Below, one piece after another: positions 37,554 to 46,400 of a DNA stretch of 64,000 nt. Source of the DNA: Sulfurisoma sediminicola (lineage in GTDB: Bacteria; Pseudomonadota; Gammaproteobacteria; Burkholderiales; Rhodocyclaceae); NCBI RefSeq assembly GCF_003865015.1, contig NZ_BHVV01000002.1:372001-436000 (forward strand), read 5' to 3'. A program made the translations under genes and the position numbers. Positions within the stretch are counted from its first letter, which is position 1, and each line of letters starts with the position of its first letter. The notes beneath the pieces were generated by a model. It did no database searches, was not told the origin of the DNA, and saw only the letters and a list, made by a program, of their open reading frames with translations.

Positions 37554-38799
37554 GCAGATGGAAGGCAGCCGCGCGGTCGCCGAGGCCGTGGCCCTGTGCC
37601 GGCCCGAGGTGATCTGCGCCTACCCGATCTCGCCGCAGACCCACATCGTCGAAGCGCTGGGCGAAATGGTGAAGGATGGCTCGCTCGCACCCTGCGAGTT
37701 CATCAACGTCGAATCCGAATTCGCCGCGATGTCCGTGGCCATCGGTGCCTCTGCCGCCGGGGCGCGCAGCTACACCGCCACCGCCTCGCAGGGATTGCTC
37801 TACATGGTCGAGGCGGTCTACAACGCCTCCGGGCTGGGACTGCCGATCGTCATGACCATCGCCAACCGCGCCATCGGCGCGCCCATCAACATCTGGAACG
37901 ACCATTCCGATGCGCTGTCGCAACGCGATTCGGGCTGGATCCAGCTGTTCGCCGAAACCAACCAGGAAGCGCTCGACCTGCACATCCAGGCCTTCAAGCT
38001 GGCCGAGGAGCTATCGCTGCCGATCATGGTCTGCATGGACGGTTTCATCCTCACCCACGCCTATGAGCGCGTCGACATGCCAACGCAGGCGCAGGTCGAT
38101 GCCTACTTGCCGAAATACGAGCCGCGCCAGATGCTCGACCCCAACGAGCCGGTCTCGATCGGCGCGATGGTCGGTCCCGAAGCCTTCATGGAGGTGCGCT
38201 ATCTCGCCCACGCCCGGCAGATGCAGGCGCTCGAGCGCATTCCGCAACTGGCGGAGGAATTCGCGACGGTGTTCGGCCGCGACAGCGGCGGCCTGATCCA
38301 CACCTATCGCGCCGAGGATGCCGAGACCATGGTCATCGCCATGGGCTCGGTGCTGGGCACCATCAAGGATACGGTCGATGCCATGCGCGACGCCGGCCAC
38401 AAGATCGGCGTGCTCGGCATCACCAGTTTCCGCCCGTTCCCGCATGTCGCCGTGGCCGCCGCGCTCAAGCACTGCCAGCGCTTCGTCGTGCTGGAAAAGA
38501 GCCTCGCCGTGGGCGGCGGCGGCATCGTCGCCACCGATGTGCGCATGGCCGTGACCGGCATGGGGCTGAAGGGCCACACGGTCATCGCCGGGCTCGGCGG
38601 CCGTGCCATCACCGTCAAGTCGCTCACCGCGCTGTTCGAAAGGGCCTGTCGCGGCGACCTCGAGCTGATGACCTTCCTCGACCTCGACTGGAACGCCGTC
38701 AACAAGCAACTCGAACGCGAAAAAGCGCACCGCCGCACCGGGCCCGTCGCCGAAGCGCTGCTGCGCGACGTCGGCGTCGTCGCATCGCGCAACTATTGA
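37546..38799 (+). CDS. 2-oxoacid:acceptor oxidoreductase, alpha subunit
   Basis: A 417-residue PorA-type subunit with the pyrimidine-binding domain (VICAYPISPQTHIVEALGEM, INVESEFAAMSVAIGASAAG), the SQGLLYMVEA segment and the C-terminal domain II (FRPFPHVAVAAALKH). Pyruvate-type enzymes and the phenylglyoxylate dehydrogenase of aromatic degraders share this form. It overlaps the gamma gene by 8 bases. Confidence 0.92.
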   Translation: MLKQMEGSRAVAEAVALCRPEVICAYPISPQTHIVEALGEMVKDGSLAPCEFINVESEFAAMSVAIGASAAGARSYTATASQGLLYMVEAVYNASGLGLPIVMTIANRAIGAPINIWNDHSDALSQRDSGWIQLFAETNQEALDLHIQAFKLAEELSLPIMVCMDGFILTHAYERVDMPTQAQVDAYLPKYEPRQMLDPNEPVSIGAMVGPEAFMEVRYLAHARQMQALERIPQLAEEFATVFGRDSGGLIHTYRAEDAETMVIAMGSVLGTIKDTVDAMRDAGHKIGVLGITSFRPFPHVAVAAALKHCQRFVVLEKSLAVGGGGIVATDVRMAVTGMGLKGHTVIAGLGGRAITVKSLTALFERACRGDLELMTFLDLDWNAVNKQLEREKAHRRTGPVAEALLRDVGVVASRNY

Positions 38800-38810
38800 G
38801 TGGGGCAGCC

Positions 38811-39815
38811 ATGAGTTTCCAACCCGTAAAGTTCTACCAGACCGGCACCTTCACCGTCGGCAACCGCCTGCTGCCGCCCGAGGAACGCAGCGTCCAGGCC
38901 AGCAGCAAGCGTTTCAACTCCATCAATTCCGGCCACCGCGCCTGCCAGGGCTGCGGCGAGGCGCTCGGTGCGCGCTACGCCATCGACGCGGCGATGGAGG
39001 CGACCGACGGCCAGCTCATCGCCGCCAACGCCACCGGCTGCCTCGAGGTGTTTTCCACGCCCTATCCCGAGACCTCGTGGCAGATTCCGTGGATCCACTC
39101 GCTGTTCGGCAACACCGCGGCCGTCGCCACCGGCATCGCCGCGGCGCTCAAGGTCAAGGGCAAGGCGCAGATCCGCGTGGTCGCCCAGGGCGGCGACGGC
39201 GGCACCACCGACATCGGCTTCGGCTGCCTTTCCGGCATGTTCGAGCGCAACGACGACGTGCTCTACATCTGCTACGACAACGGCGGCTACATGAACACCG
39301 GCGTGCAGCGCTCGAGCGCCACGCCGGCGGCGGCACGCACCTCGACCACGCCGGCGGTCGGAGCCGAGCCCGGCAACGTCTTCGACCAGGGCAAGTTCCT
39401 CCCCGCCATCGCGCTGGCCCACGACATCCCCTACGTCGCCACCGCCACGGTGGCCGACCTGCGCGACCTCGAAGCCAAGGTGCGGCGTGCCATGGAAATC
39501 CGCGGCGCGCGCTACATCCACATCCTCGTGCCCTGTCCGCTGGGCTGGGGCACGGCCTCGCACGACACCATCCGCATGGCGCGGCTGGCCAAGGAAACCG
39601 GCATCTTCCCGGTGTTCGAGGCCGAGCACGGCGAAATAAAGTCGGTGCTGGCGATACGCCGCCCGCTGCCGGTCGAGGAGTACCTGAAGCCGCAGAAGCG
39701 CTATGCCCATCTCTTCGGCAAGCAGCCGCGGGTCGACGTGATCGCCCACCTGCAGGCGCAGGCGGACAGGAACATCCGCAGGTACGGGCTGCAGGCCCGC
39801 AAAGAGAGCCACTGA
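38811..39815 (+). CDS. 2-oxoacid:acceptor oxidoreductase, beta subunit
   Basis: A 334-residue PorB-type subunit binding thiamine diphosphate (QGGDGGTTDIGFGCLSGMFE...YDNGGYMNTGVQRS) and a [4Fe-4S] cluster (CQGCGEALG, then ATGCLEVFSTPYP and a third cysteine farther on). YPETSWQIPWIHSLFGN is typical of pyruvate-converting enzymes, and the STTPAVG loop is also common in them. Its ATG follows the alpha stop by 11 bases. Confidence 0.92.
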   Translation: MSFQPVKFYQTGTFTVGNRLLPPEERSVQASSKRFNSINSGHRACQGCGEALGARYAIDAAMEATDGQLIAANATGCLEVFSTPYPETSWQIPWIHSLFGNTAAVATGIAAALKVKGKAQIRVVAQGGDGGTTDIGFGCLSGMFERNDDVLYICYDNGGYMNTGVQRSSATPAAARTSTTPAVGAEPGNVFDQGKFLPAIALAHDIPYVATATVADLRDLEAKVRRAMEIRGARYIHILVPCPLGWGTASHDTIRMARLAKETGIFPVFEAEHGEIKSVLAIRRPLPVEEYLKPQKRYAHLFGKQPRVDVIAHLQAQADRNIRRYGLQARKESH

Positions 39816-39816
39816 A

Positions 39817-41439
39817 ATGGACAAGCCCTTCGCCATCACCCTCAACCCCGGTTCCTCGCTGGCCAACCGCACTGGCTCGTGGCGTACCTTCCGCCCCGAA
39901 TACGTCGACCGCCTGCCGCCCTGCAACGCCGCCTGCCCGGCCGGAGAGAACATCCAGGGCTGGCTGTTCCACGCCGAGAGCGGCGACTACGAAAAGGCCT
40001 GGCGCGCGCTCACCGAGAACAATCCGCTGCCCGCCATCATGGGCCGCGTCTGCTACCACCCCTGCGAGGGCGGCTGCAACCGCCAGTACGTCGATTCCTC
40101 GGTCGGCATCAATTCGGTCGAGCGCTTCCTCGGCGACGAGGCGATCAAGCGCGGCTGGCAATTCGATGCGCCGGCCGCGGCATCAGGCAAGCGCGTGCTC
40201 GTCGTCGGCTCCGGCCCGGCCGGCCTCTCCGCCGCCTACCAGCTGACGCGCATGGGCCACAAGGCGGTGATCTACGAGGCCGGCCCGCTCGCCGGCGGGA
40301 TGATGCGCTTCGGCATTCCCAAGTACCGCCTGCCGCGCGACGTGCTCGACGCCGAGATCAAGCGCCTCCTTGACTTCGGCGTCGAGATCCATCTGCAGAC
40401 CAAGGTCAGCAACGTCCTCGAGGCGATGCAGGACGGCTTCGATGCCGTCTTCCTCGGCGTCGGCGCCCACATCGCCAAGCGCGCCTACATTCCGGCCGGC
40501 GATGCCAACAAGGTGCTCGACGCCGTCGCGGTGTTGCGCGGCATGGAGGGCGAATCTGCGCCGATGCTCGGCCGCAAGGTAGTCGTCTACGGCGGCGGCA
40601 ACACCGCCCTCGACGTCGCGCGCACCGCCAAGCGCCTCGGCGCCGAGGAGGCGATCATCGTCTACCGCCGCACCCGCGAGAAGATGCCGGCGCACGACTT
40701 CGAGGTTGAGGAGGCGCTGCAGGAAGGCATCTCCATCAAGTGGCTGTCGACCATCAAGGAGGCCGGCGAGTCGGACATCATGGTCGAGAAGATGGCGCTC
40801 GACGACAAGGGCTTCCCGCAGCCGACCGGCGAGTTCGAGCGCATCGAGGCCGACTCGGTGGTGCTGGCACTCGGACAGGACGCCGACCTGTCGCTGCTGG
40901 AGAACGTGCCCGGCCTGGTCGTGGACAAGGGCCTGATCCAGGTCGATGCCGGCATGATGACCGGCCACCCCGGCGTCTTCGCCGGCGGCGACATGGCCGG
41001 CAACGAGCGCACTGTCACGGTGGCGGTCGGCCACGGCAAGAAGGCGGCGCGCGCCATCGACGCCTGGCTGCGCGGCGAAACCTACGCGCCGTTGCCCAAG
41101 CACGAGCTCGCCACCTTCGAGCGCATGAACGCCTGGTACTACTCCGATGCGCCCAAGACCGTGCGGCCGGTGCTCGACATCATCCGTCGCCAGTCCACGT
41201 TCGAGGAAGTGCTCGGCGGACTGGACGAGGGCAACGCGCTGTTCGAGGCGCGCCGCTGCATGTCCTGCGGCAACTGCTTCGAGTGCGACAATTGCTACGG
41301 CGTCTGTCCCGACAATGCCGTGATCAAGCTCGGCCCGGGCAAGCGCTTCAAGTTCAACTTCGACTACTGCAAGGGCTGCGGCGTCTGCGTCGCCGAGTGC
41401 CCCTGCGGCGCGATCCGCATGGTGCCCGAGGAAAACTGA
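39817..41439 (+). CDS. FAD/iron-sulfur NAD(P) oxidoreductase subunit (GltD-like) with fused 2[4Fe-4S] ferredoxin domain
   Basis: A 540-residue protein. The N-terminal domain carries cysteines as in glutamate synthase small subunits (CNAACPAGENIQGW; CYHPCEGGCNRQY). The middle has two nucleotide folds (VLVVGSGPAGLSAAYQLTRM at about 128, VVVYGGGNTALDVARTAKRL at about 255). The C-terminal ferredoxin domain has CMSCGNCFECDNCYGVC and CKGCGVCVAECPCGA. It would take electrons from the thiamine subunits and reduce NAD(P)+. It resembles the PadH-type subunit of phenylglyoxylate dehydrogenase, but with the ferredoxin part fused rather than separate. The start is one base after the beta-subunit stop. Confidence 0.88.
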   Translation: MDKPFAITLNPGSSLANRTGSWRTFRPEYVDRLPPCNAACPAGENIQGWLFHAESGDYEKAWRALTENNPLPAIMGRVCYHPCEGGCNRQYVDSSVGINSVERFLGDEAIKRGWQFDAPAAASGKRVLVVGSGPAGLSAAYQLTRMGHKAVIYEAGPLAGGMMRFGIPKYRLPRDVLDAEIKRLLDFGVEIHLQTKVSNVLEAMQDGFDAVFLGVGAHIAKRAYIPAGDANKVLDAVAVLRGMEGESAPMLGRKVVVYGGGNTALDVARTAKRLGAEEAIIVYRRTREKMPAHDFEVEEALQEGISIKWLSTIKEAGESDIMVEKMALDDKGFPQPTGEFERIEADSVVLALGQDADLSLLENVPGLVVDKGLIQVDAGMMTGHPGVFAGGDMAGNERTVTVAVGHGKKAARAIDAWLRGETYAPLPKHELATFERMNAWYYSDAPKTVRPVLDIIRRQSTFEEVLGGLDEGNALFEARRCMSCGNCFECDNCYGVCPDNAVIKLGPGKRFKFNFDYCKGCGVCVAECPCGAIRMVPEEN

Positions 41440-41483
41440 GCCCCCATTTTGAAGACATTTTCGACCCGTATCGGATTCGACAC

Positions 41484-43181
41484 ATGCCGGGAAGCAGCGT
41501 CTTGAGCAACACGCAGAAGGTCAAGGTCCTGATGGCCTGCTCCGACGCATCCGGGGCGGCCATCGAGCGGGCGTTGCACGCCCATGTCGCGGGCCTGGCC
41601 TTCCATCGCGTCCATCGGCGCAAGGAACTCGACCGCGCCCTGGCGAAGGAGGAGTGGCACCTGGCCTTCTGCGACCTGGAGTTGGCGGATTTCACCGCCC
41701 TCGACCTGGTGACGCGGATTTCGGACGAAGGCATCGATATTCCCGTGGTCGTGGTCAATGGAACCGGCGCGAAGGAAATCGCGATCCGCTGCCTGATGTT
41801 CGGCATATGCCAGTTCATCGACAACGATGCGCAATATCTCGAGGGCCTGCCGCTCATGGTCGATGTCCTGCTCAGGCGGGCCGGGCAGGAACGGGAGCGC
41901 CGCCTGATGGAGAAGCGCCTGCGGGAGAGCGAGGAACTCTACGTCGACATCTTCGACAACACCAGCGACCTGATCCAGTGCCTCGGGCCGGACGGCCGCT
42001 TTCTCTACACCAATCGCACCTGGCGGGAAGTCATGGGCTACAGCGAACTGGAGCTTCAATCGCTGACCCTGCTGGACGTCCTTCATCCCGACAGCACGCT
42101 GTGCTGCCAGGACCGCTTTCGGCGCCTGCTCCAGGGCGAGAACTTGAGTTGCATCACCTTCAAGTTCCTCACCAAGTCCGGAGAAACGATCTACCTGGTC
42201 GGGGATTGCGGTTCCCTCATCAAGGATGGCGGCGCGATCTCGACTCGCGGCATCTTCAAGAACGTCACCGATACCGTCAAGGCGCAGGAAGCGCTGCGCA
42301 TCACCGAGGCCCGCTATCAGGCGCTGTACGAGAATGCGCCGGATATCTATACGACCCTCAGCCCGACTGGCGAAATCCTTACCGTCAACCGGACCGGTGC
42401 CCGCTTGCTGGGCTACGATCCCGGCGAGCTGATCGGTGAATCAGCGGCGAAGATCATCCATCCGGAGGACCAGCAGCGCGTCTTCGCCTGCCTCGAAAGG
42501 CAGTTCCAACAGCCGTGTCCAGGCGAGGACATCGAGTACCGGAAGATCCGCAAGGACGGTTCGATATTCTGGGTGCATCAGCGCGCCACGTTGGAACCGG
42601 GAGGCGGCGGACCGAGGATGCTGGTGGTTTGCCGCGACGTCACCGACAGGCACGACCTCGAGATCCAGCTCGCCCACCAGGCTTCCCACGACGCGCTGAC
42701 CAACCTGATCAACCGCCGGGAGTTCGAGCGTCGGCTGCAGCGCCTGCTGTCGGCGGAGAGCGACCCGGCGGACCGGCACGCCCTGTGTTTCCTCGACCTG
42801 GACCAGTTCAAGGTCATCAACGACACCTGTGGCCACATCGCTGGGGACGAGCTGCTACGGCAGATCGCCGCCCTGCTGCAGGGGCAGTTGCGCTCGCGCG
42901 ACACCCTCGCACGCGTTGGCGGCGACGAATTCGCGGTACTGATGGAGCATTCGACCCTGAACCATGCTGCCCGCCTGGCCGAGAAGCTCCGTGCGACCGT
43001 CGGGAGCTTCAAGTTCCATTGGCGTTCGCATCGGTTTTCGATCGGTGTCAGCATCGGCATCGTGCCCGTTCACGCCGGACAGTCGATGGTCGATACACTG
43101 ACTCGCGCGGACATGGCCTGTTACACGGCCAAGAAGGATGGCAGGAACCGCATTCACACCGCGAAGGCCGGCACTGAGTAA
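41484..43181 (+). CDS. Diguanylate cyclase with REC-like and two PAS domains
   Basis: A 565-residue cytoplasmic signalling protein. Order: response-regulator-like domain (about 10-130, aspartate in HLAFCDLELADFTALDL), PAS (about 155-265), PAS/PAC (about 275-395), GGDEF (about 400-560). The active site VGGDEFAVL is intact, and an inhibitory I-site RxxD (RSRD) lies five residues before it, so it should make cyclic di-GMP with product inhibition. No EAL domain and no adjacent sensor kinase are present. It lies 44 bases after the oxidoreductase operon, perhaps by read-through. Confidence 0.92.
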   Translation: MPGSSVLSNTQKVKVLMACSDASGAAIERALHAHVAGLAFHRVHRRKELDRALAKEEWHLAFCDLELADFTALDLVTRISDEGIDIPVVVVNGTGAKEIAIRCLMFGICQFIDNDAQYLEGLPLMVDVLLRRAGQERERRLMEKRLRESEELYVDIFDNTSDLIQCLGPDGRFLYTNRTWREVMGYSELELQSLTLLDVLHPDSTLCCQDRFRRLLQGENLSCITFKFLTKSGETIYLVGDCGSLIKDGGAISTRGIFKNVTDTVKAQEALRITEARYQALYENAPDIYTTLSPTGEILTVNRTGARLLGYDPGELIGESAAKIIHPEDQQRVFACLERQFQQPCPGEDIEYRKIRKDGSIFWVHQRATLEPGGGGPRMLVVCRDVTDRHDLEIQLAHQASHDALTNLINRREFERRLQRLLSAESDPADRHALCFLDLDQFKVINDTCGHIAGDELLRQIAALLQGQLRSRDTLARVGGDEFAVLMEHSTLNHAARLAEKLRATVGSFKFHWRSHRFSIGVSIGIVPVHAGQSMVDTLTRADMACYTAKKDGRNRIHTAKAGTE

Positions 43182-43251
43182 CAGCGGCGATCGCCCGCAG
43201 ATTCGGGCCAGTCAGGAAAGCTTGTCCGGAAATGCGGCGCGCAAGGCCGGA

Positions 43252-44049
43252 TTACCACCTTTCGTCGCTTGGCCCCGCGTCTGCCGAGTCCCATGAGTCG
43301 CCGGAGCCGGCATCGAATGCTCCGAAATCGACTTGCGGACTGGAATCGACCGGGATGAAGCTGCTGTTGTCCCGCGCCGGTTGAATACGCTGGTTTTCGC
43401 TGCCGCTCTCGAGAACCTTGGCCAGTCCGTAGCCTGCTGCCATGCCGGCGATCCCGCCGAGCATGGCGCCACCCAGGCCCGAACCCGCAGCCTGCGGCTG
43501 GATGGGCGTGCCGGGCCCGTAGCCGAATCCGCCGCCGGAAAGGCTCCCGCCGGTGGCGGATGCGGCAGAAGGCGTCATCACCGGCGCCGAGGCGCTGCGG
43601 CGCATGAACAACCAAATCACCAGGATGGCGCCGCCGCCCAGGAGCATGAAGCCCCAGGGAAGTTGTGGCGCCGCCGGCGCTACGACAGCGGGATGCAGGG
43701 TCGCCGCGGCAGGCGATGTGACCGGAGCACCGATGCTTTCCGGCAAGCGGTCCAGCAGCTCGTTGAAGTGCTTGGGGTCGGTGGCGAACTTCAGCGACGG
43801 ATCGAGACGCCGTGCCTCGAGCAATTCCTGGCGCGCTTCGATTTTGCGTCCTTCTCGTGCCAATAGCTGACCGAGTTCGTAGTGTGCCTTCGCGCTGGCC
43901 GGCTTCTCCTTGATCACTTCGTGCAACATGGCCTCGGCCTGCGACAGCTGCCCGGAATTTACGGCGGTGGCAATGTCCTTGGGTGTCGGCAGTGCCAGGG
44001 CTGCGGAAGCAGTGAGGACAAGTACGATCGAGGCTATGGCTCTTTTCAT
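43252..44049 (-). CDS. Exported TPR protein with a membrane anchor and glycine-rich segment, unknown function
   Basis: A 265-residue protein with AGGAG ahead of the ATG. A signal peptide (residues 1-21, ASIVLVLTASAALA) is followed by a short TPR region (about 25-80: LSQAEAMLHEVIKEKPASAKAHYELGQLLA). Next are a Pro/Ala linker, one transmembrane helix (about 122-142: PWGFMLLGGGAILVIWLF), and a glycine-rich stretch (GGAMLGGIAGMAAGYGLA) that may insert in membranes. The tail is acidic and ends DERW. I do not recognise a defined family. Confidence 0.75.
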   Translation of the reverse strand: MKRAIASIVLVLTASAALALPTPKDIATAVNSGQLSQAEAMLHEVIKEKPASAKAHYELGQLLAREGRKIEARQELLEARRLDPSLKFATDPKHFNELLDRLPESIGAPVTSPAAATLHPAVVAPAAPQLPWGFMLLGGGAILVIWLFMRRSASAPVMTPSAASATGGSLSGGGFGYGPGTPIQPQAAGSGLGGAMLGGIAGMAAGYGLAKVLESGSENQRIQPARDNSSFIPVDSSPQVDFGAFDAGSGDSWDSADAGPSDERW

Positions 44050-44320
44050 GGAACACTCCTGTTTCAACACGGGTTGATCGGGCTGCGAAAGCGCACTACG
44101 GCGTCAGCCGGAGGTCGAATGCCGCCGTCCGCGGCGAAAGATAGGGGTGGTGCGCCTGCGCATCAAGGCGCGAATTGCAACAACATGTGTCGCCCGGATG
44201 CTTTCAAATTGTTACAACTTGCATGGCCCGATTCGAATCGATTCGCCGCGATCATGGAAACGGTCGGCCATAGAATGCAATCCACCTTCGGGCCATGCCC
44301 AAACGATCCGACACAACCAC

Positions 44321-44572
44321 ATGATTTCCGTGCCCCAAACCATGCGCGCTCTCCTGATCGGCGTCTTTGGCATCCCGCTGCTGAACGCCTGTACGGACAA
44401 GCCTCATCTGACCATGGAGGAAAAGACCAGGTTCGTCGCGGAACTGATCGCCGAGCGATCCGAATGCAACGGCCATTGGGTGAAACTGTCGGTTCCGGCA
44501 AAGGACGAAAGGGACCTCAGCCAATCCTATGAAGCAGCCAAGGCGGCCCATTGCCTGAAGCCTGACGTTTGA
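44321..44572 (+). CDS. Small predicted lipoprotein
   Basis: 83 residues, or 76 from the second ATG at 44342. IPLLNAC reads as a lipobox with cysteine at residue 24. The mature part is short and charged with two more cysteines (RSECNGHW, KAAHCLKPDV) that may pair. No ribosome-binding site is convincing for either start. It overlaps or touches the next gene, which supports it being real. Unknown function. Confidence 0.5.
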   Translation: MISVPQTMRALLIGVFGIPLLNACTDKPHLTMEEKTRFVAELIAERSECNGHWVKLSVPAKDERDLSQSYEAAKAAHCLKPDV

Positions 44573-44580
44573 TCGGGGTC

Positions 44581-45294
44581 ATGCGCGACATGGCCCCGTC
44601 CCCAGATGGTCTCCCCAGGGAACATGCCCGATCATTGATCACCAAGTTCTGGCATCAGGTGCGCGCACGGCCGCGGCTGGCGGTCGCCGGCCTGACCGGG
44701 ACGGTCACGTTCTTGCTGTTGCCACCCACGATGGCATTCTCGACGCGGGCGTTGGCTACCTGGGACATCGGTGCGGGCTTGTACCTGTTGCTGGCCTGGA
44801 TCATGATCCATCGTTCCTCCGTGGAGCATATGCGGTGGCGCGCCCGCATCCAGGATGACGGCGCCGCGGTCGTCCTGGTGCTGACCGTTGCGGCTGCCGT
44901 CGCCAGCCTCGCCGCCATCGTCCTGGAACTGTCGGGCCTGAAGGGCTACGCGCCGACCGGCCAGGGCTTTCACGTGGGCCTGGTTGCCGCGACCTTTGCC
45001 GCATCCTGGCTGCTGGTTCATACCGCGTTCGCTCTTCATTATGCTCACGTGTATTACATTTCCTCCGGCACAGACGTCGGCTCGCCGCTGGAGTTTCCGC
45101 GACAGGACAGCCCCGTTTATATGGACTTCCTGTATTTCGCGATGGTCATCGGCATGACCTCCCAGACGGCGGACGTGGCCATCGCGAGCACACGGATGCG
45201 ACGATTGGCGATGGCCCATGGCATCGTCGGCTTCGTATTCAACACGACACTCCTGGCCCTTACCGTCAATATCGCTGCAGGACTGCTTGGTTGA
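44581..45294 (+). CDS. DUF1345-family membrane protein
   Basis: About 237 residues with five hydrophobic segments. Typical of DUF1345: the HTAFALHYAHVYY helix and PVYMDFLYFAMVIGMTSQTADV, with the conserved D-FxYFAxxIG-T-Q-SDV pattern in slightly altered form. Function is unknown in the family. An in-frame TTG (44569) overlapping the lipoprotein stop is an alternative start. Confidence 0.83.
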   Translation: MRDMAPSPDGLPREHARSLITKFWHQVRARPRLAVAGLTGTVTFLLLPPTMAFSTRALATWDIGAGLYLLLAWIMIHRSSVEHMRWRARIQDDGAAVVLVLTVAAAVASLAAIVLELSGLKGYAPTGQGFHVGLVAATFAASWLLVHTAFALHYAHVYYISSGTDVGSPLEFPRQDSPVYMDFLYFAMVIGMTSQTADVAIASTRMRRLAMAHGIVGFVFNTTLLALTVNIAAGLLG

Positions 45295-45333
45295 CGTGCA
45301 TGGTGCTCCCGAACACGCCCCGGATGACCCAGA

Positions 45334-46347
45334 ATGAACGCTGAATACTTCGATCTGCGGGTGCGACTCGCCTCCTGGCTGCTCTCCGGCATGGCGCTGG
45401 TCGCGGTGCTGCGCCTGAACTTGTTGCCCGCCCTGTTCGCCGGACTCCTTGTCTTCGTGCTCGTGCATCTGCTTGCGCCACGCCTGCAGCGGCACTTCGC
45501 CAGCGAGCGCGCCCGGCTTGCCGCGGTGATCGTCCTGGCGACGGTGGTGGCCAGCTTCACTACGGCGGCAGTGATTGGCGCAATCGCGTTCTTCAAGAGC
45601 GACGCCGGCAGCCTGTCCGCGCTGTTCGCCAAAATGGCCCAGATCATCGAGGATGCGCGTGCGACGCTGCCATCCTGGGCCATTGACATGATTCCCGTGG
45701 ATCCCGATGACCTCAGAATGGCGACCGTGGAGTTGCTGCGCGAGCATGCTTCCGAATTGCGGAATGTCGGCAAGGAGGCCGCCGTGACCCTCGCCTACAT
45801 CCTCGTTGGCCTGATCATCGGTGCCATGGTCGCGACGCAGGACGCCCACGGCGGGCGGCCGCTGGGACCGGTGGGCGTTGCCTTGCAGGAGCGCGTTCGT
45901 CGCCTTGCCGAGGCATTTCGGCGGATCGTCTTTGCGCAGGTGCGCATTTCCGTGCTGAATACCGTCTTCACGGCAATCTACCTGGTGGTGGCGCTGCCGC
46001 TGTTTGGCGTGCACCTGCCTCTCACCAAGACCTTGATCCTGATAACGCTGATCGCAGGCCTCCTGCCGGTGGTGGGCAACCTGATTTCGAATGTCGTCAT
46101 CGTCGTCGTCAGCCTGGCGCATTCGCCTCACGCCGCCTTGGCCTCTCTGATATTCCTCGTCGTCGTGCACAAGTTCGAGTATTTCCTCAATGCCCGAATT
46201 GTCGGCAGCCAGATCAATGCCCGCGCCTGGGAACTGCTGACGGCAATGCTGCTGATGGAAGCGGTCTTCGGAATGACCGGCGTCGTTGCGGCGCCGATTG
46301 TCTATGCGTGGCTCAAGGATGAACTCACGCGAGCGGGCTTGTTTTGA
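45334..46347 (+). CDS. AI-2E / PerM-family membrane transporter
   Basis: A 337-residue protein with about seven to eight hydrophobic segments. The C-terminal family hallmark is visible (LITLIAGLLPVVGNLISN and the final AAPIVYAWLKDEL). Family members include autoinducer-2 exporters, Na+/H+ antiporters and PerM-like proteins, so the substrate is open. It follows the DUF1345 gene by 39 bases. Confidence 0.83.
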   Translation: MNAEYFDLRVRLASWLLSGMALVAVLRLNLLPALFAGLLVFVLVHLLAPRLQRHFASERARLAAVIVLATVVASFTTAAVIGAIAFFKSDAGSLSALFAKMAQIIEDARATLPSWAIDMIPVDPDDLRMATVELLREHASELRNVGKEAAVTLAYILVGLIIGAMVATQDAHGGRPLGPVGVALQERVRRLAEAFRRIVFAQVRISVLNTVFTAIYLVVALPLFGVHLPLTKTLILITLIAGLLPVVGNLISNVVIVVVSLAHSPHAALASLIFLVVVHKFEYFLNARIVGSQINARAWELLTAMLLMEAVFGMTGVVAAPIVYAWLKDELTRAGLF

Positions 46348-46378
46348 TCGAGGAAGAACGCAAAAGAAGGGGCGACGT

Positions 46379-46398
46379 GCCGTCCCGCCGGCGCCGAC
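46379..46398. repeat. Dispersed 20-bp intergenic repeat, copy 3
   Basis: GCCGTCCCGCCGGCGCCGAC lies between the convergent transporter and RlmN-like genes, one base different from the copy at 1855-1874. Confidence 0.55.
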
Positions 46399-46400
46399 CT

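Noticed and set aside
44050-44320. Possible gene or RNA in the 271-base gap before the small lipoprotein
   Set aside because: A 12-base palindrome (CGATTCGAATCG at 44229-44240) is present, but no promoter, terminator or coding signal could be supported.
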